64,000 bases of DNA, from contig JAEUKI010000095.1 in NCBI GenBank assembly GCA_016793325.1, positions 92,496 to 156,495 of the forward strand, given 5' to 3'. A program made the translations under genes and the position numbers. This DNA is from Myxococcales bacterium. Its GTDB lineage: Bacteria; Myxococcota_A; Polyangia; Polyangiales; Ga0077539. This document shows, one piece after another, positions 1 through 9,769 of this stretch. Every line of letters starts with the position of its first letter. Position 1 is the first letter of the stretch. The notes below the pieces were generated by a model, which did no database searches, was not told the origin of the DNA, and saw nothing but the letters and a program-made list of their open reading frames with translations.

Positions 1-1
1 G

Positions 2-1024
2 ATCTTGGGCGCGCACTACAAAGAGGAGCACGGCGGCGGCGGCGGGGACTACTGGTACTCGATGGCCAAGGCCGAAGAGCTGCCGCGGATGGGTTGCGCG
101 GGCGTTCCGATGGCGCTGCTCGTGCAGAGCGACATGGCGACGCCCGTCATCGCGGACATCGGCGACAAGTATCACATCGAGGAGTTTCTCAAGCCGGCCC
201 TGCGCGGCGAGAAGATCGCGGCGCTCGGCGTGAGCGAGCCGGGCGCGGGCTCGGACGTCGCGGGCATCCGTACGACGGCCAAGCGCGTCGGCGACGACTA
301 CGTGATCAACGGGCAGAAGACGTACATCACCAACGGGACGCGCGCGGACTTCATCACGCTGTTCGCGAAGACCAACCCCGAGGCGCAGCACGCGGGGATC
401 TCGGTGATCCTCGTTCCGACGGACACCAAGGGCTTTCAGGTGTCCAAGAAGCTGAAGAAGGTCGGCAACTGGTCGAGCGACACGGCCGAGCTCTTTCTCG
501 AAGACGTGAAGGTCCCCGTGCGCAATCGCCTCGGCGAAGAGGGCATGGGCTTTCAATACCTCATGCAAAACTTTCAGAGCGAGCGCTTGATTGGATGTGC
601 GACGAGCGTCTCGGGCTCGCGCCGCACGCTCGAAGAGGGAATCGCCTACGCGAAAGACCGCGTCGCCTTCGGCAAACCCGTGATCAAGCGCGAGTACTGG
701 CAGCACAAGGTCGTCGAGCTCGCGACGAAGATCGAGGCCGCGCAGGCGCTCACGTACCGCGCGTGCGAGGGCTACAACGAAGAGAAGTACGTCAAGGGCG
801 AGAGCGTCTCGTTCGAGACGACCAAGCTCATCTCGATGGCCAAGGTGTTCGTCGGCGACGTGATCTCGGAGGTGGCGGACCAGATGCTCCAGCTCCACGG
901 CGGCGCGGGCTACATCGAGGAGTACCGCATCGCGCGCGCGTGGCGCGATCAACGGCTGTTTCGCATCGGCGGCGGAACGACCGAGACGATGAAGTACTAC
1001 ATCGCCAAGATCATGGGCCTGTGA
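2..1024 (+). CDS. Acyl-CoA dehydrogenase, C-terminal part (5' end outside window)
   Basis: FAD-dependent alpha,beta-dehydrogenation of an acyl-CoA thioester (beta-oxidation or amino-acid catabolism). The frame is open from base 2, so the true start lies upstream; about 340 residues are visible against roughly 380 for the family. Visible landmarks are GVSEPGAGSDVAG (substrate/FAD-binding loop), YVINGQKTYITNG, VAFGKPVIKREYWQHK and the C-terminal LHGGAGYIEEYRIARAWRD. The usual YEGT catalytic-base site reads IGGGTTE here, and a Glu lies in YRACEGY in the middle of the C-terminal helical domain, which resembles the isovaleryl/long-chain type where the base sits on that other helix. That placement is inference; substrate is unknown. 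The gene ends 3 bases before a convergent small gene. Confidence 0.93.
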   Translation: MLGAHYKEEHGGGGGDYWYSMAKAEELPRMGCAGVPMALLVQSDMATPVIADIGDKYHIEEFLKPALRGEKIAALGVSEPGAGSDVAGIRTTAKRVGDDYVINGQKTYITNGTRADFITLFAKTNPEAQHAGISVILVPTDTKGFQVSKKLKKVGNWSSDTAELFLEDVKVPVRNRLGEEGMGFQYLMQNFQSERLIGCATSVSGSRRTLEEGIAYAKDRVAFGKPVIKREYWQHKVVELATKIEAAQALTYRACEGYNEEKYVKGESVSFETTKLISMAKVFVGDVISEVADQMLQLHGGAGYIEEYRIARAWRDQRLFRIGGGTTETMKYYIAKIMGL

Positions 1025-1027
1025 GCG

Positions 1028-1507
1028 TCAGCGACGGCGCGCGGTGAACGAGCCGTCCCACGCTCCCTCGTTGCCGCGCGTGCGCCCCGTGAGCGAGAGG
1101 CCCGCGCCGAGCGCCACGCGATAGGCGTCCGCGGCGATGAGCGTGTCGTCGGTGATCTCGTAGCCCGCGTACTCCATCGTGTTCGCAGCGCAGTCGATCG
1201 TCCCGCGAACGCGCTCGATCGCGCGGTCCCCGACGCGGTTGCTCATGGTGGCATCCGCGCTCGTGACGAGCCGCCAGAGGTACTGACCCGACACGATCGC
1301 TCCGTGCCTGCGCAGCGAGAGGTCGAACGTGTAGACCCAGCCCTGAGCGTCCGTCCATCGACCGCTCCATCGCGCGGTGGTGTCGTCGCGCCACGATGCG
1401 CACTGCGATTGCGAGGGAGGTGGCGGCTGCGAGGGCGCTCGACGATCGCCGGAGGCGCCCATCGAAGCGAGCGCACACACAATCAACACGAGCCGCGTCC
1501 AACGCAT
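1028..1507 (-). CDS. Small secreted protein of unknown function
   Basis: 159 residues. The N-terminus, MRWTRLVLIVCALASMGASG, looks like a signal peptide: two Arg, a hydrophobic core and a small-residue end. The mature part is Trp-rich (WRDDTTARWSGRWTDAQGW) with alternating hydrophobic residues (VYTFDLSL, SGQYLWRLV, SLTGRTRGNEGAWDGSF), which suggests a small beta-barrel or beta-sandwich; two Cys remain (CASW and DCAA). The pattern resembles small periplasmic lipid-binding folds but I do not recognise a family. It is convergent with the upstream acyl-CoA dehydrogenase and divergent from the next gene, so it is probably monocistronic. No clear ribosome binding site precedes the ATG. Confidence 0.7.
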   Translation of the reverse strand: MRWTRLVLIVCALASMGASGDRRAPSQPPPPSQSQCASWRDDTTARWSGRWTDAQGWVYTFDLSLRRHGAIVSGQYLWRLVTSADATMSNRVGDRAIERVRGTIDCAANTMEYAGYEITDDTLIAADAYRVALGAGLSLTGRTRGNEGAWDGSFTARRR

Positions 1508-1566
1508 CGAACGAAGAACGTAGCACGAGAGCGGGCGGCGCGGTCGCGCGCGGCGCTAGGCGCAGT

Positions 1567-2208
1567 ATGATCGTGACCGAGGCCAAGATGCGCGAAGGAC
1601 TGCCGCCGGACGGGATCTCGATCGAGCGACGCTGCTCGCAGAAGTGGGGCGATCGCGACGAGCGCTATTTTCACTGCGCGCAATGCGACGAAGAGGTGCT
1701 CGATCTCTCGTCGTTTACGTATCGCGAGTACGTGCAGTGGATCGCAGACCGTCCGAATCGCGGCAAGCAGTGCGTTCGCGCGCTCGTCGACAGCGACCGT
1801 CGGATCGTTCTTCGCGAAGAGCCCGCGCCGCGACGACGACTTCCGATCGTGAGCGCGGCGGCGGTAGCGGCGACGCTCGCGACGGCTCCTGGGTGCGAGA
1901 AGCGAGCGCCTGATGCGCCGACGGTGGTCGCAGCAAACGAGCGACAGAGCGCTCCGCGAGAGGCGGACGCGAGCGTGGCGGCGTCGACGCAGACCGCCAC
2001 GAGCGACGCGGCGATCACGAGCGCCATCAGCCCTGTGCACGAGGCGGACTCGGGCGTGGCGAGCGGCGAGCGGGAGCATTCACCGGACACCGAACACGTG
2101 ACGGACGCGGGACGCATCGTGCGCGTGCGGCACCCTCACCCGCCTGGGAGACACCTGCGGCGGCCGATCGGGCGCGTCGACGAGCTCGTGGGCCTCGACG
2201 CGCTTTGA
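1567..2208 (+). CDS. Cys-motif protein with one hydrophobic segment and disordered tail
   Basis: 213 residues from the ATG at 1567 (another ATG at 1588 is possible). Residues 20-75 carry C-S-x-x-W, then FHCAQCDEEV, then T-x-R-E and a last Cys in KQCVRAL: four Cys spaced like a small zinc ribbon. Then come an Arg-rich stretch, a hydrophobic segment near residues 88-106 ending APGC, and a long Ala/Asp/Ser-rich, Arg/His-ended tail. The cysteine module matches one in the gene at 36080-36655 (C-S-x-x-W, C-x-x-C-D, T-x-R-E, C), so the two are paralogous in this module although the rest differs. Function unknown; a zinc-binding or regulatory head on a membrane-anchored protein is inference. Confidence 0.65.
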   Translation: MIVTEAKMREGLPPDGISIERRCSQKWGDRDERYFHCAQCDEEVLDLSSFTYREYVQWIADRPNRGKQCVRALVDSDRRIVLREEPAPRRRLPIVSAAAVAATLATAPGCEKRAPDAPTVVAANERQSAPREADASVAASTQTATSDAAITSAISPVHEADSGVASGEREHSPDTEHVTDAGRIVRVRHPHPPGRHLRRPIGRVDELVGLDAL

Positions 2209-2228
2209 CGGAGGGGGATCGCGCGAGC

Positions 2229-3122
2229 TCACGCTGACGTTTGCGTCGGGCGCTGTCGTGCGACGGTTGCATCGAGAAACCGCGATACTTCATCGGCGAA
2301 CCGCTCGGGGTGCTCCTCGTGCGCGAACAGTCGCGCGTGTTGGAGGCACACGAATCGGGTCTCACCGCCGAACTGCGGCGCCATCGCCCGAGCTTTCTCC
2401 GCGGGAAAATACGGATCGCGCTCTCCCCACACGAGCAGCGACGGGGCGACGATCTTCGCGTGCGCGTCGCGCAGTCGATCGAGGACAGACCAGTCCCAGG
2501 TCTTGGTGAGCTGCATCTGTCCGGCGAACGCCGCGTCGTCGCGCACGAGCGGCTCGACGAAGAGCTCGCGAAACTCTCCCTCGGCGCGATCGACGTCGTG
2601 GAAGCACGCGCCCCACGCGAGGATCGAACGTCCGATCGAGCGAGAGCCGAGCATGCCTCGGAGCATCGAGGCTCCTCCCGGCAGGCTCGCGCTCGCGAGC
2701 AAGAGCTGGAGCAAGAGGGGTTTGTGGCCGGGAATCTCCGAGTCAGCGATGACCGTAGCCGTGACGCGAGTTGCGAGCGATGCGGCTGCGAATCGCGCGA
2801 CGGCGCCGCCGCTGTCGTGACCCACGAGCGCCACGCGATCGAGCGAGAGCGCGTCGATCACCGAGACGAGCGTCGCTGCGTGCGACTCGAGCCCGTAGCG
2901 CGTCGAGGGGGTTGTTTTCGTGAGCCCCGCGCCGGGCAGATCGATCACGTGGCAGCGATAGTGCGCAGCGAGCGGAGCGACGACGTCTCGCCACGTGAGT
3001 CCATGAAGGGGCCAGCCGTGAACGAAGAGGACATCGGGCCCCGAGCCCACCACGCGATGCGCGACGCGCGCGTGACCGACGTCGACGAAGCGAACTGGAG
3101 CAGAGCGGAGATCAGTCTTCAT
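2229..3122 (-). CDS. Alpha/beta hydrolase (haloalkane dehalogenase/epoxide hydrolase-like)
   Basis: 297 residues, a usual length for single-domain alpha/beta hydrolases. The oxyanion motif is HGWPLHG near residue 35 and the nucleophile elbow is VGHDSGG near residue 101. The nucleophile is therefore Asp, not Ser, as in haloalkane dehalogenases and soluble epoxide hydrolases. A cap region follows (roughly 130-220), then WGERDPYF, which can supply the acid, and a C-terminal His in LQHARLFAHEEHPE. Hydrolysis of a halide, epoxide or ester bond in the cytoplasm is expected; the substrate is not deducible. There is no signal peptide. The start lies just downstream of an 85-bp repeat cluster, so its promoter probably sits inside or next to that cluster. 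Confidence 0.88.
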   Translation of the reverse strand: MKTDLRSAPVRFVDVGHARVAHRVVGSGPDVLFVHGWPLHGLTWRDVVAPLAAHYRCHVIDLPGAGLTKTTPSTRYGLESHAATLVSVIDALSLDRVALVGHDSGGAVARFAAASLATRVTATVIADSEIPGHKPLLLQLLLASASLPGGASMLRGMLGSRSIGRSILAWGACFHDVDRAEGEFRELFVEPLVRDDAAFAGQMQLTKTWDWSVLDRLRDAHAKIVAPSLLVWGERDPYFPAEKARAMAPQFGGETRFVCLQHARLFAHEEHPERFADEVSRFLDATVARQRPTQTSA

Positions 3123-3225
3123 GGAGCGAGACTGAGGGACGATGGCGAAGCGGGACCATGACGTGCGAGGTCATGACAGCGGGGGAGACAGCGGGGACAG
3201 AAGGGACGAGGGCTTTGTAGGTCTA

Positions 3226-3310
3226 GGGGACGGTGCTCTGATCCTCGCATTCGAGATCTACTGCATTCGGAGCCACGCAGATCAAAAAGGACAAATGAGT
3301 ACTTATTGCC
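3226..3310 (-). repeat. 85-bp interspersed repeat, copy 1
   Basis: Read on the minus strand it begins GGCAATAAGTAC and ends AGGATCAGAGCACCGTCCCC. It is exactly 85 bases, like the copies at 3350-3434 and 4796-4880. The ends are conserved and the middle diverges, as expected for a non-autonomous REP/MITE-like element whose termini are under recognition constraint. Confidence 0.85.
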
Positions 3311-3349
3311 AGCACGCCGCAGGTCGAAATGCAAATCACAAAACACTCC

Positions 3350-3434
3350 GGCAATAAGTACTATTTTGTCCGAATCGATTGGCCTCTTAGAGAGTGCGGC
3401 CGATTGCAAATGCGAGGATCAGAGCACCGTCCCC
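3350..3434 (+). repeat. 85-bp interspersed repeat, copy 2
   Basis: Plus-strand copy, 85 bases, beginning GGCAATAAGTACTATTTTGT and ending AGGATCAGAGCACCGTCCCC. It is inverted relative to copy 1 and separated from it by 39 bases. The GTCCGAATCGATTGG segment is shared with copy 3. Confidence 0.85.
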
Positions 3435-3439
3435 TAGAC

Positions 3440-4619
3440 CTACAAAGAGCTCGGTTGCGGGACGGTGGACCAGAGCGGCGCGACGTCGGTCACGACGGGG
3501 TCGAGCGCGAACCCGAGGTCGAAGATCGCCCGCTCTCGCGCGCTCGCGGCTCCTTGTCGTGTGGACTGCGCGAGCGCGATCTCGTCGCGCGTGGCGACGC
3601 GCCAGTACACGATGTCCGAGCGTCGTTCGTCGCGGGCGAGGCGCTCCGCGGTCACCGCGGCGCTCGGGTCGCTCGCCAAGCGCGCGAGGAGCGCAGCAGG
3701 CAGGTGCGCGAGGCTCATCGCGCCGTATGCGTCGCGAGTGTCCTCGAACTGCGCGTTGTCGAGCCAGTCTCGCGCGTGGCACAAGAAGCGCCGTCGCGCG
3801 CCGTCGTCCGTCAGCCAAGAGAGCGGCAGTCTCGAATTTGCACACAATGATTCGAGCGCCTCGCGCGAACGCAGGGCGAGCGGCGGGCCCGCGAGCGACG
3901 AAAACGGGGCGCGCATTCGCTCGCCGAGCGACGCGGTCTCGTCGTAGGCGGGGATCGACCGCTCGCCTCGGTGGCGAAGGATCTGCCGCGCATACGCGCG
4001 ATAGTCCACGCCGTTGCTGTACAGCGGGTCGAAGGCGTCGAGGCTGCGGAGGGCGTCGCCGAGGTTCCAGCGGAGGAGGCAGCCGGGGATTTCCCGGATC
4101 GCGACGTCGGAGTCTTCGAGGGCGTGGCCGACGAGCTGACCGTCTTGCCAGTCGCGCAGCGCCCAATCACGCAGCGAGAGAAACGGGATCGCGTCCCACG
4201 CGCGCCCCTCGACAAAATCGAGCGGCTGCAGCAACGGAGCGAACTCGAACCGGACTCCCTCGAGCCGCACAGCGCGCGCGCACGGACTCGGGAAGCTCGC
4301 GTGCCGTCAACGGAACGAGCGGTCGAAACTGGCGCGTGTAGAGCTGGGCGACGTTTTGGTTCCACGGCTCGTGCGAGTAGTCGTACACGCCGAGGCGCGC
4401 GACGAACTCGTTGGGGAAGCGCTCGAGTTGGTTGTCGGGATCCGACTCGACCACGAAGGGCCGCGCTCCGGGCGTCTCGACGAAGTCGAAGACCGCGTCG
4501 TCGAGCGCGGGGTTGGGATCGTCCGAAGGGCGCAGATCGGTCGGAACCGCGCCTGTCTCGCCCGAGCGAAGCATGGCGACAGCGCCCACGTCGTCGGTGG
4601 CGAACCATCGCGTGTCCAT
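3440..4619 (-). pseudogene. Frameshifted gene of unknown function (two frames)
   Basis: The amino-terminal part reads from the ATG at 4619 (MDTRWFATDDVGAV...) to about 4270; coding character then moves by one base into the frame that runs to the stop at 3440 (RLEGVRFEFAPLLQPLDFV...). The switch lies at a GTGCGCGCGCGCTGTG tract near 4265-4285, where a one-base slip would join RELPESVRA to RLEGVRF. The rejoined product would be about 390 residues, acidic and Trp-rich, with no signal peptide and no family I recognise. A genuine slip mutation, a sequencing error in the CG run, or two overlapping genes (GTG start at 4270) are all possible. Its 3' end abuts copy 2 of the 85-bp repeat. Confidence 0.6.
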
Positions 4620-4795
4620 CGAGTGCGCAGCGGCGAGCGGAGATGGTTCGAGCATCGAGCGAAGCGAGCGCGCGGTCCGCGGAGCGCATCGCGAACGTGC
4701 GCGGCCGAGCGACGCGGCTGGTAAGGCGCGGCGCGCGACGAGGCCAGGAGCAAGAAATCGTGCGGGCGCGCTTGCGCGAGAAGCGATCGCGTGCT

Positions 4796-4880
4796 GGCAA
4801 TAAGTACCAATTGGTCCGAATCGATTGGCGAGGGTGGGGAAGCGGTAGATTGCAAATGCGAGGATCAGAGCACCGTCCCC
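4796..4880 (+). repeat. 85-bp interspersed repeat, copy 3
   Basis: Direct copy of the element at 3350-3434: starts GGCAATAAGTAC, keeps GTCCGAATCGATTGG and TTGCAAATGCGAGGATC, ends GAGCACCGTCCCC, and is again exactly 85 bases. It stands alone, without an inverted partner. Confidence 0.85.
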
Positions 4881-5060
4881 GGGGAGCAACGGGCGGCGGG
4901 GTGGGTCATCAGAGAGGGAGACCGCGCGCTGCGTGTGCGTCGACGCGCGGCCAACGGTCGTCGTGACGCTCGTGAAGCCTGTGGCGCTCGCGCTCGCGCG
5001 CGCTTCGCGCGGTCGTGGGCGCGCTGGCATTCTGCCGCAATATTTACGGCGTTTTCGCGC

Positions 5061-5090
5061 TTGACGCAGTGCATAGACGCGCACTAGCAC
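5061..5090 (+). promoter_or_regulatory. Possible sigma-70-type promoter for the acyl-CoA dehydrogenase operon
   Basis: TTGACG at 5061-5066, an 18-base spacer, then TAGCAC at 5085-5090, in an unusually AT-rich patch 66 bases before the chosen GTG start. The -10 match is poor, so this is only a candidate. Confidence 0.3.
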
Positions 5091-5106
5091 TCTGGTACTG
5101 AATCGC

Positions 5107-5119
5107 CATTCATTGAATG
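5107..5119. promoter_or_regulatory. Palindromic operator-like site CATTCA-T-TGAATG
   Basis: Perfect 6-base inverted repeat with a 1-base spacer between the candidate promoter and the ribosome binding site of the acyl-CoA dehydrogenase gene. A repressor responding to acyl-CoA would be a natural reader, but no such regulator is adjacent. Confidence 0.35.
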
Positions 5120-5155
5120 CCCGTGGCGAGCGGGCGGACAAAGGAGCCCAGCGTC

Positions 5156-6997
<1,842 letters not shown>

Positions 6998-7001
6998 GCT
7001 C

Positions 7002-8036
7002 GTGAGCGAACAATCTTCCGCGGCCGCACGGCGCGTCGCGGTCACCGGGGCGACGGGACAAGTCGGCAACGTCCTCGTCCGCGCCCTCAATCAACGGGGC
7101 GTCGATCCGCGCGCGGTCGTTCGAAAGACGAGCGACGTCGGCGCGCTCGACGGGGCGCGATACGAGCGCGCCGAGGGGGATGTTTCGTCGCTCGATTCGC
7201 TGGTCGAAGCGTTTCGCGGGTGCGACACGGTCTTTCACAGCGCCGCGCTGGTCACGATCTCGGACCGGCACGAGACCGCGCTGCGAAAGACCAACTACGA
7301 GGGCACGCGCAACGTGCTCGAGGCGTGCGAGCGCGCGGGCGTTCGGAGGCTCGTGTACGTCAGCTCGGTGCACGCGCTCACAGAGCCCTCCGAGGGCGTG
7401 CTCGACGAGGCCGCGGGCTTCGACGAGCACAGGGCGTACGGCGCGTACGGTCGCAGCAAAGCCGCGGCGTCGGCGCTCGTTCAGAAGCACGCGCGCGAGG
7501 GCCGCGTGGACGCGGTGCTCGTGTTGCCGACGGGCGTGATCGGGCCGCACGACTATCGACTGTCGCCGCAAGCGAAGATGGTCGTGATGCTCGGGCAAGG
7601 AAAAATGCCCGTCACGATGGAGGGCGGCTTCCACTGGGTGGACGTCCGCGACGTCGCCGAGGGGGCCATCCTCGCGGGCGAACGAGGCTCGACGGGCGAG
7701 GCCTACATCGTCGACGGAGAGCGCGTCACGACGCGGCAGATCGGGGATTTCGTGGCGAACTGCGCGGGGGTGAGGCCGCCGTTCGCGGCCGTTCCGCTGA
7801 AGCTCGCGGCGCCGTTCGCGAGGCTCGCGCCGATCTACGAGCGCCTCACGGGAAAGGACGCGATCTTCTCGCCCTCGTCCGTGCACACGCTGAGCGCTCC
7901 GTATCGGGTGAGCTCGGACAAGGCGCGACGCGAGCTCGGCTTCGCGCCGAGGCCCGTGCGCGTCGCCTTCGAAGACGCGTGGAAGTGGCTTCGCGACGCG
8001 CCCACGAGCCCGCTGCGAAGGGCGCGCGTCGGCTGA
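7002..8036 (+). CDS. NAD(P)-dependent epimerase/dehydratase family protein
   Basis: 344 residues, extended short-chain dehydrogenase. The Rossmann motif VTGATGQVGNVLVRAL is near residue 14, and the D-G-A-R-Y-E-R-A-E-G-D region follows. The catalytic pair is YGAYGRSKAAAS (Y-x-x-x-K), preceded by a Ser in VYVSSVHAL. The pattern FHSAALVTISDRHE with NYEGTRNVLEAC resembles dihydroflavonol-reductase/3-beta-HSD-like members. It reduces or oxidises a carbonyl/alcohol using NAD(P). GTG start, 4 bases after the acyl-CoA dehydrogenase stop, so the two are probably one operon and it may handle a beta-hydroxy or keto intermediate (inference). No signal peptide. Confidence 0.9.
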   Translation: MSEQSSAAARRVAVTGATGQVGNVLVRALNQRGVDPRAVVRKTSDVGALDGARYERAEGDVSSLDSLVEAFRGCDTVFHSAALVTISDRHETALRKTNYEGTRNVLEACERAGVRRLVYVSSVHALTEPSEGVLDEAAGFDEHRAYGAYGRSKAAASALVQKHAREGRVDAVLVLPTGVIGPHDYRLSPQAKMVVMLGQGKMPVTMEGGFHWVDVRDVAEGAILAGERGSTGEAYIVDGERVTTRQIGDFVANCAGVRPPFAAVPLKLAAPFARLAPIYERLTGKDAIFSPSSVHTLSAPYRVSSDKARRELGFAPRPVRVAFEDAWKWLRDAPTSPLRRARVG

Positions 8037-8181
8037 AGCGCCCTCGACCTCGAGCGCGTCGCGTGACGCGTCGGTCGGTCGGAGAGTGCACGCACGATTG
8101 CGCGGAATTTCCGGGGATTTCATGAGCCGACTGCGCCCGTTGCGACGCGCGTCGCCCGTGAATACTCCCTGCGCATTGCCC

Positions 8182-9744
8182 ATGGCTCGAACGCAAGAAG
8201 ACCTTTGCGCGCGCAACAACACGCGCGCTCGCCTCGCCCCGCCAACCATCACGCTGGTCTCTTTGCTCGCTTCGATCGCAGCGTGCTCGCCACCCGCGAC
8301 CGCGCCACCGCAGGACGGGAGCTTCACGAGCGACGCCGGCGACGCGAGCGACGCGATGGAAGACCGTCGCGATCCCGACGCGCACGATCCTCGCGCGCCC
8401 GCGCTCGATCATCGGGTCTCGGGACGCGCGGTCGTCGCGTGGCTGAGGACGGACGCGGACGAGCCTTGGTGGATCGAAGAGGAGCTCGTCGCGCTTCCGA
8501 ACCGCGCAGGCGATCGCGAGATCGGGCCGCGGAGCCTCGTGCGAATGCGCCCTGGGTCGACGCCGGTGACCGTGTTTCGCGCGACAGGCGACGAGCGATT
8601 GCTGTCGGCGGTCTCGCACCCGTCCCGCGCGTGGACCGCGGCCCTCGTAGACGCGCGCGGCGCGGTGTCGTTGGTTCGAGGAAACGCAGACGGATCGATC
8701 GTGGCGCGCGTCGCGGCGGACGACCCGATGTTCGCGGCCGATCGCCTCGCGTGGCTCGAGGGAGGCGGGGGCCCTCCCACGCACACGCCGATCGCGCCAG
8801 GGCGCGCGGAGGACTCGGTGCGTCTCGCGGCGAGCGGCGAGGACGTGCTGCTCACGCTCACGACGTACTGGGGCTCGGCGCTCGCGTACCGCTGGCGCTT
8901 CGTCGATGGAGCGTTCGTGCGCGGGCCTCGCACGCTGCTGGCGCCGGCGAATCCGCTGCCGGTGTTCATCCCCGACACCGCGAGCTACGACGTGTTCGAC
9001 GCGGTGACCAACCCGTGGAGCACGCACTCGTGCGTCGCGCCGGACGGACGAGCGTACGTCGCGATCTGGGTCGATCACAGTCGACTGCAGGTGCTCAACG
9101 CCGCGTGGGGAACGCGCCTTTCGCTCGTGCGCCGCGACCTCACGATCGTCGAGCGGCCCTCGGACATCCTCGTCACGCGCGTCGAGCGCGACGGCGCGCG
9201 GTCGCTTCAGCTCATCGTGGGGACCGCCGACGTCGACGACGAGCCGTTTGCGATCGCGTGCGCGACCGATGGGCGCGTCGCGGTCGCGGGGCGACACCGC
9301 CGCGAGCCGGGCCGAGACAACACGGAGATCCACGGGTTCGCCGCGGTGATCGACGGGGATCGGGGGACGTTCGTTTCGCGGACGTTCGACGGTCAGCAGC
9401 TCGCGCTGTTTCAGACCGCGGCCTTCGACGCGCGTGGCGCGCTCTGGCTCGGAGGAACCGAAGACTGGGTGCAAAACCCCGTCGGCGTGAGCGTCGGAGG
9501 ACAAGGGCGTCCCTTCGTCGTTCGGTGGGATGCGCGCGAGCCCGGCGAGCCCGAGCGCGTCACGGTCGCAGCGACGCGGGGGCACTCGGAGGTGCGCGCG
9601 ATCGCCGTCACGGGCGCGAACGACGCAGCGCTGTGGCTCGCGGGGATCGAAGACGGACCGGTGACGCACACGTTCGACGGCAACCGCGCGGCGCTGCGCG
9701 GCGACGGCTGGGTGTCGATCCGCCCGGTCCAGCCGCGGCCGTGA
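8182..9744 (+). CDS. Lipoprotein, probable beta-propeller, unknown function
   Basis: 520 residues from the ATG at 8182; GTG 8158 and ATG 8122 are in-frame alternatives and I see no decisive ribosome binding site. A hydrophobic segment ends LLASIAAC, a lipobox with Cys near residue 35, followed by a Ser/Asp-rich linker (TSDAGDASDAMED). The body has recurring strand patterns such as AFDARGALWLGGTEDW and AIAVTGANDAALWLAGIED, as seen in beta-propeller reporter-like proteins. Likely anchored to the outer or inner membrane facing the periplasm. It is convergent with the following membrane protein gene. No catalytic motif recognised. Confidence 0.75.
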   Translation: MARTQEDLCARNNTRARLAPPTITLVSLLASIAACSPPATAPPQDGSFTSDAGDASDAMEDRRDPDAHDPRAPALDHRVSGRAVVAWLRTDADEPWWIEEELVALPNRAGDREIGPRSLVRMRPGSTPVTVFRATGDERLLSAVSHPSRAWTAALVDARGAVSLVRGNADGSIVARVAADDPMFAADRLAWLEGGGGPPTHTPIAPGRAEDSVRLAASGEDVLLTLTTYWGSALAYRWRFVDGAFVRGPRTLLAPANPLPVFIPDTASYDVFDAVTNPWSTHSCVAPDGRAYVAIWVDHSRLQVLNAAWGTRLSLVRRDLTIVERPSDILVTRVERDGARSLQLIVGTADVDDEPFAIACATDGRVAVAGRHRREPGRDNTEIHGFAAVIDGDRGTFVSRTFDGQQLALFQTAAFDARGALWLGGTEDWVQNPVGVSVGGQGRPFVVRWDAREPGEPERVTVAATRGHSEVRAIAVTGANDAALWLAGIEDGPVTHTFDGNRAALRGDGWVSIRPVQPRP

Positions 9745-9769
9745 GCTCGCACAGGTCGAACGCGCTCCA

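Larger units (their letters stand above)
3123..3439. other. Gene-free interval holding two inverted 85-bp repeat copies
   Basis: About 317 bases between the hydrolase start and the 3' end of the frameshifted gene. Most of it is the inverted pair of 85-bp repeats described separately; the left flank (3123-3212) is purine-rich with 'gggggagacagcggggacag'. I see no open frame with coding character. Confidence 0.7.
3213..3447. repeat. 39-bp perfect inverted repeat enclosing two 85-bp elements
   Basis: Bases 3213-3251 are the exact reverse complement of 3409-3447 (39 of 39). The arms contain the end of the 85-bp element (ACCGTCCCC side) and run 13 bases beyond it. On the right these 13 bases are the last codons and stop of the neighbouring gene (TCTTTG TAG); on the left they are a copy with no gene attached. 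This suggests the left arm arose by inverted duplication that captured the 3' end of the right-hand gene. Confidence 0.85.
4620..5155. other. Intergenic region with third 85-bp repeat and a candidate promoter
   Basis: About 535 bases between divergent genes. It holds repeat copy 3 (4796-4880), then GC-rich sequence without a convincing gene, then an AT-richer patch around 5035-5120 with a candidate promoter and a palindrome (listed separately). Confidence 0.6.

Noticed and set aside
1011..1586. Long open frames opposite or offset to real genes here and throughout the window
   Set aside because: At about 70% GC with strong third-position bias, antisense and shifted frames stay open; they are Arg/Ala/Pro-rich without domain motifs, and the frame on the other side has clear families.
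3226..4880. 85-bp repeats as a CRISPR array
   Set aside because: Only three copies, mixed orientation, long and unequal spacing, divergent centres, and no cas genes.
5107..5119. CATTCATTGAATG as a FadR box of the Bacillus type
   Set aside because: The half-sites are in the opposite order to the known TGAATGA...TCATTCA box, and no FadR-type regulator is adjacent; kept only as a generic palindrome.
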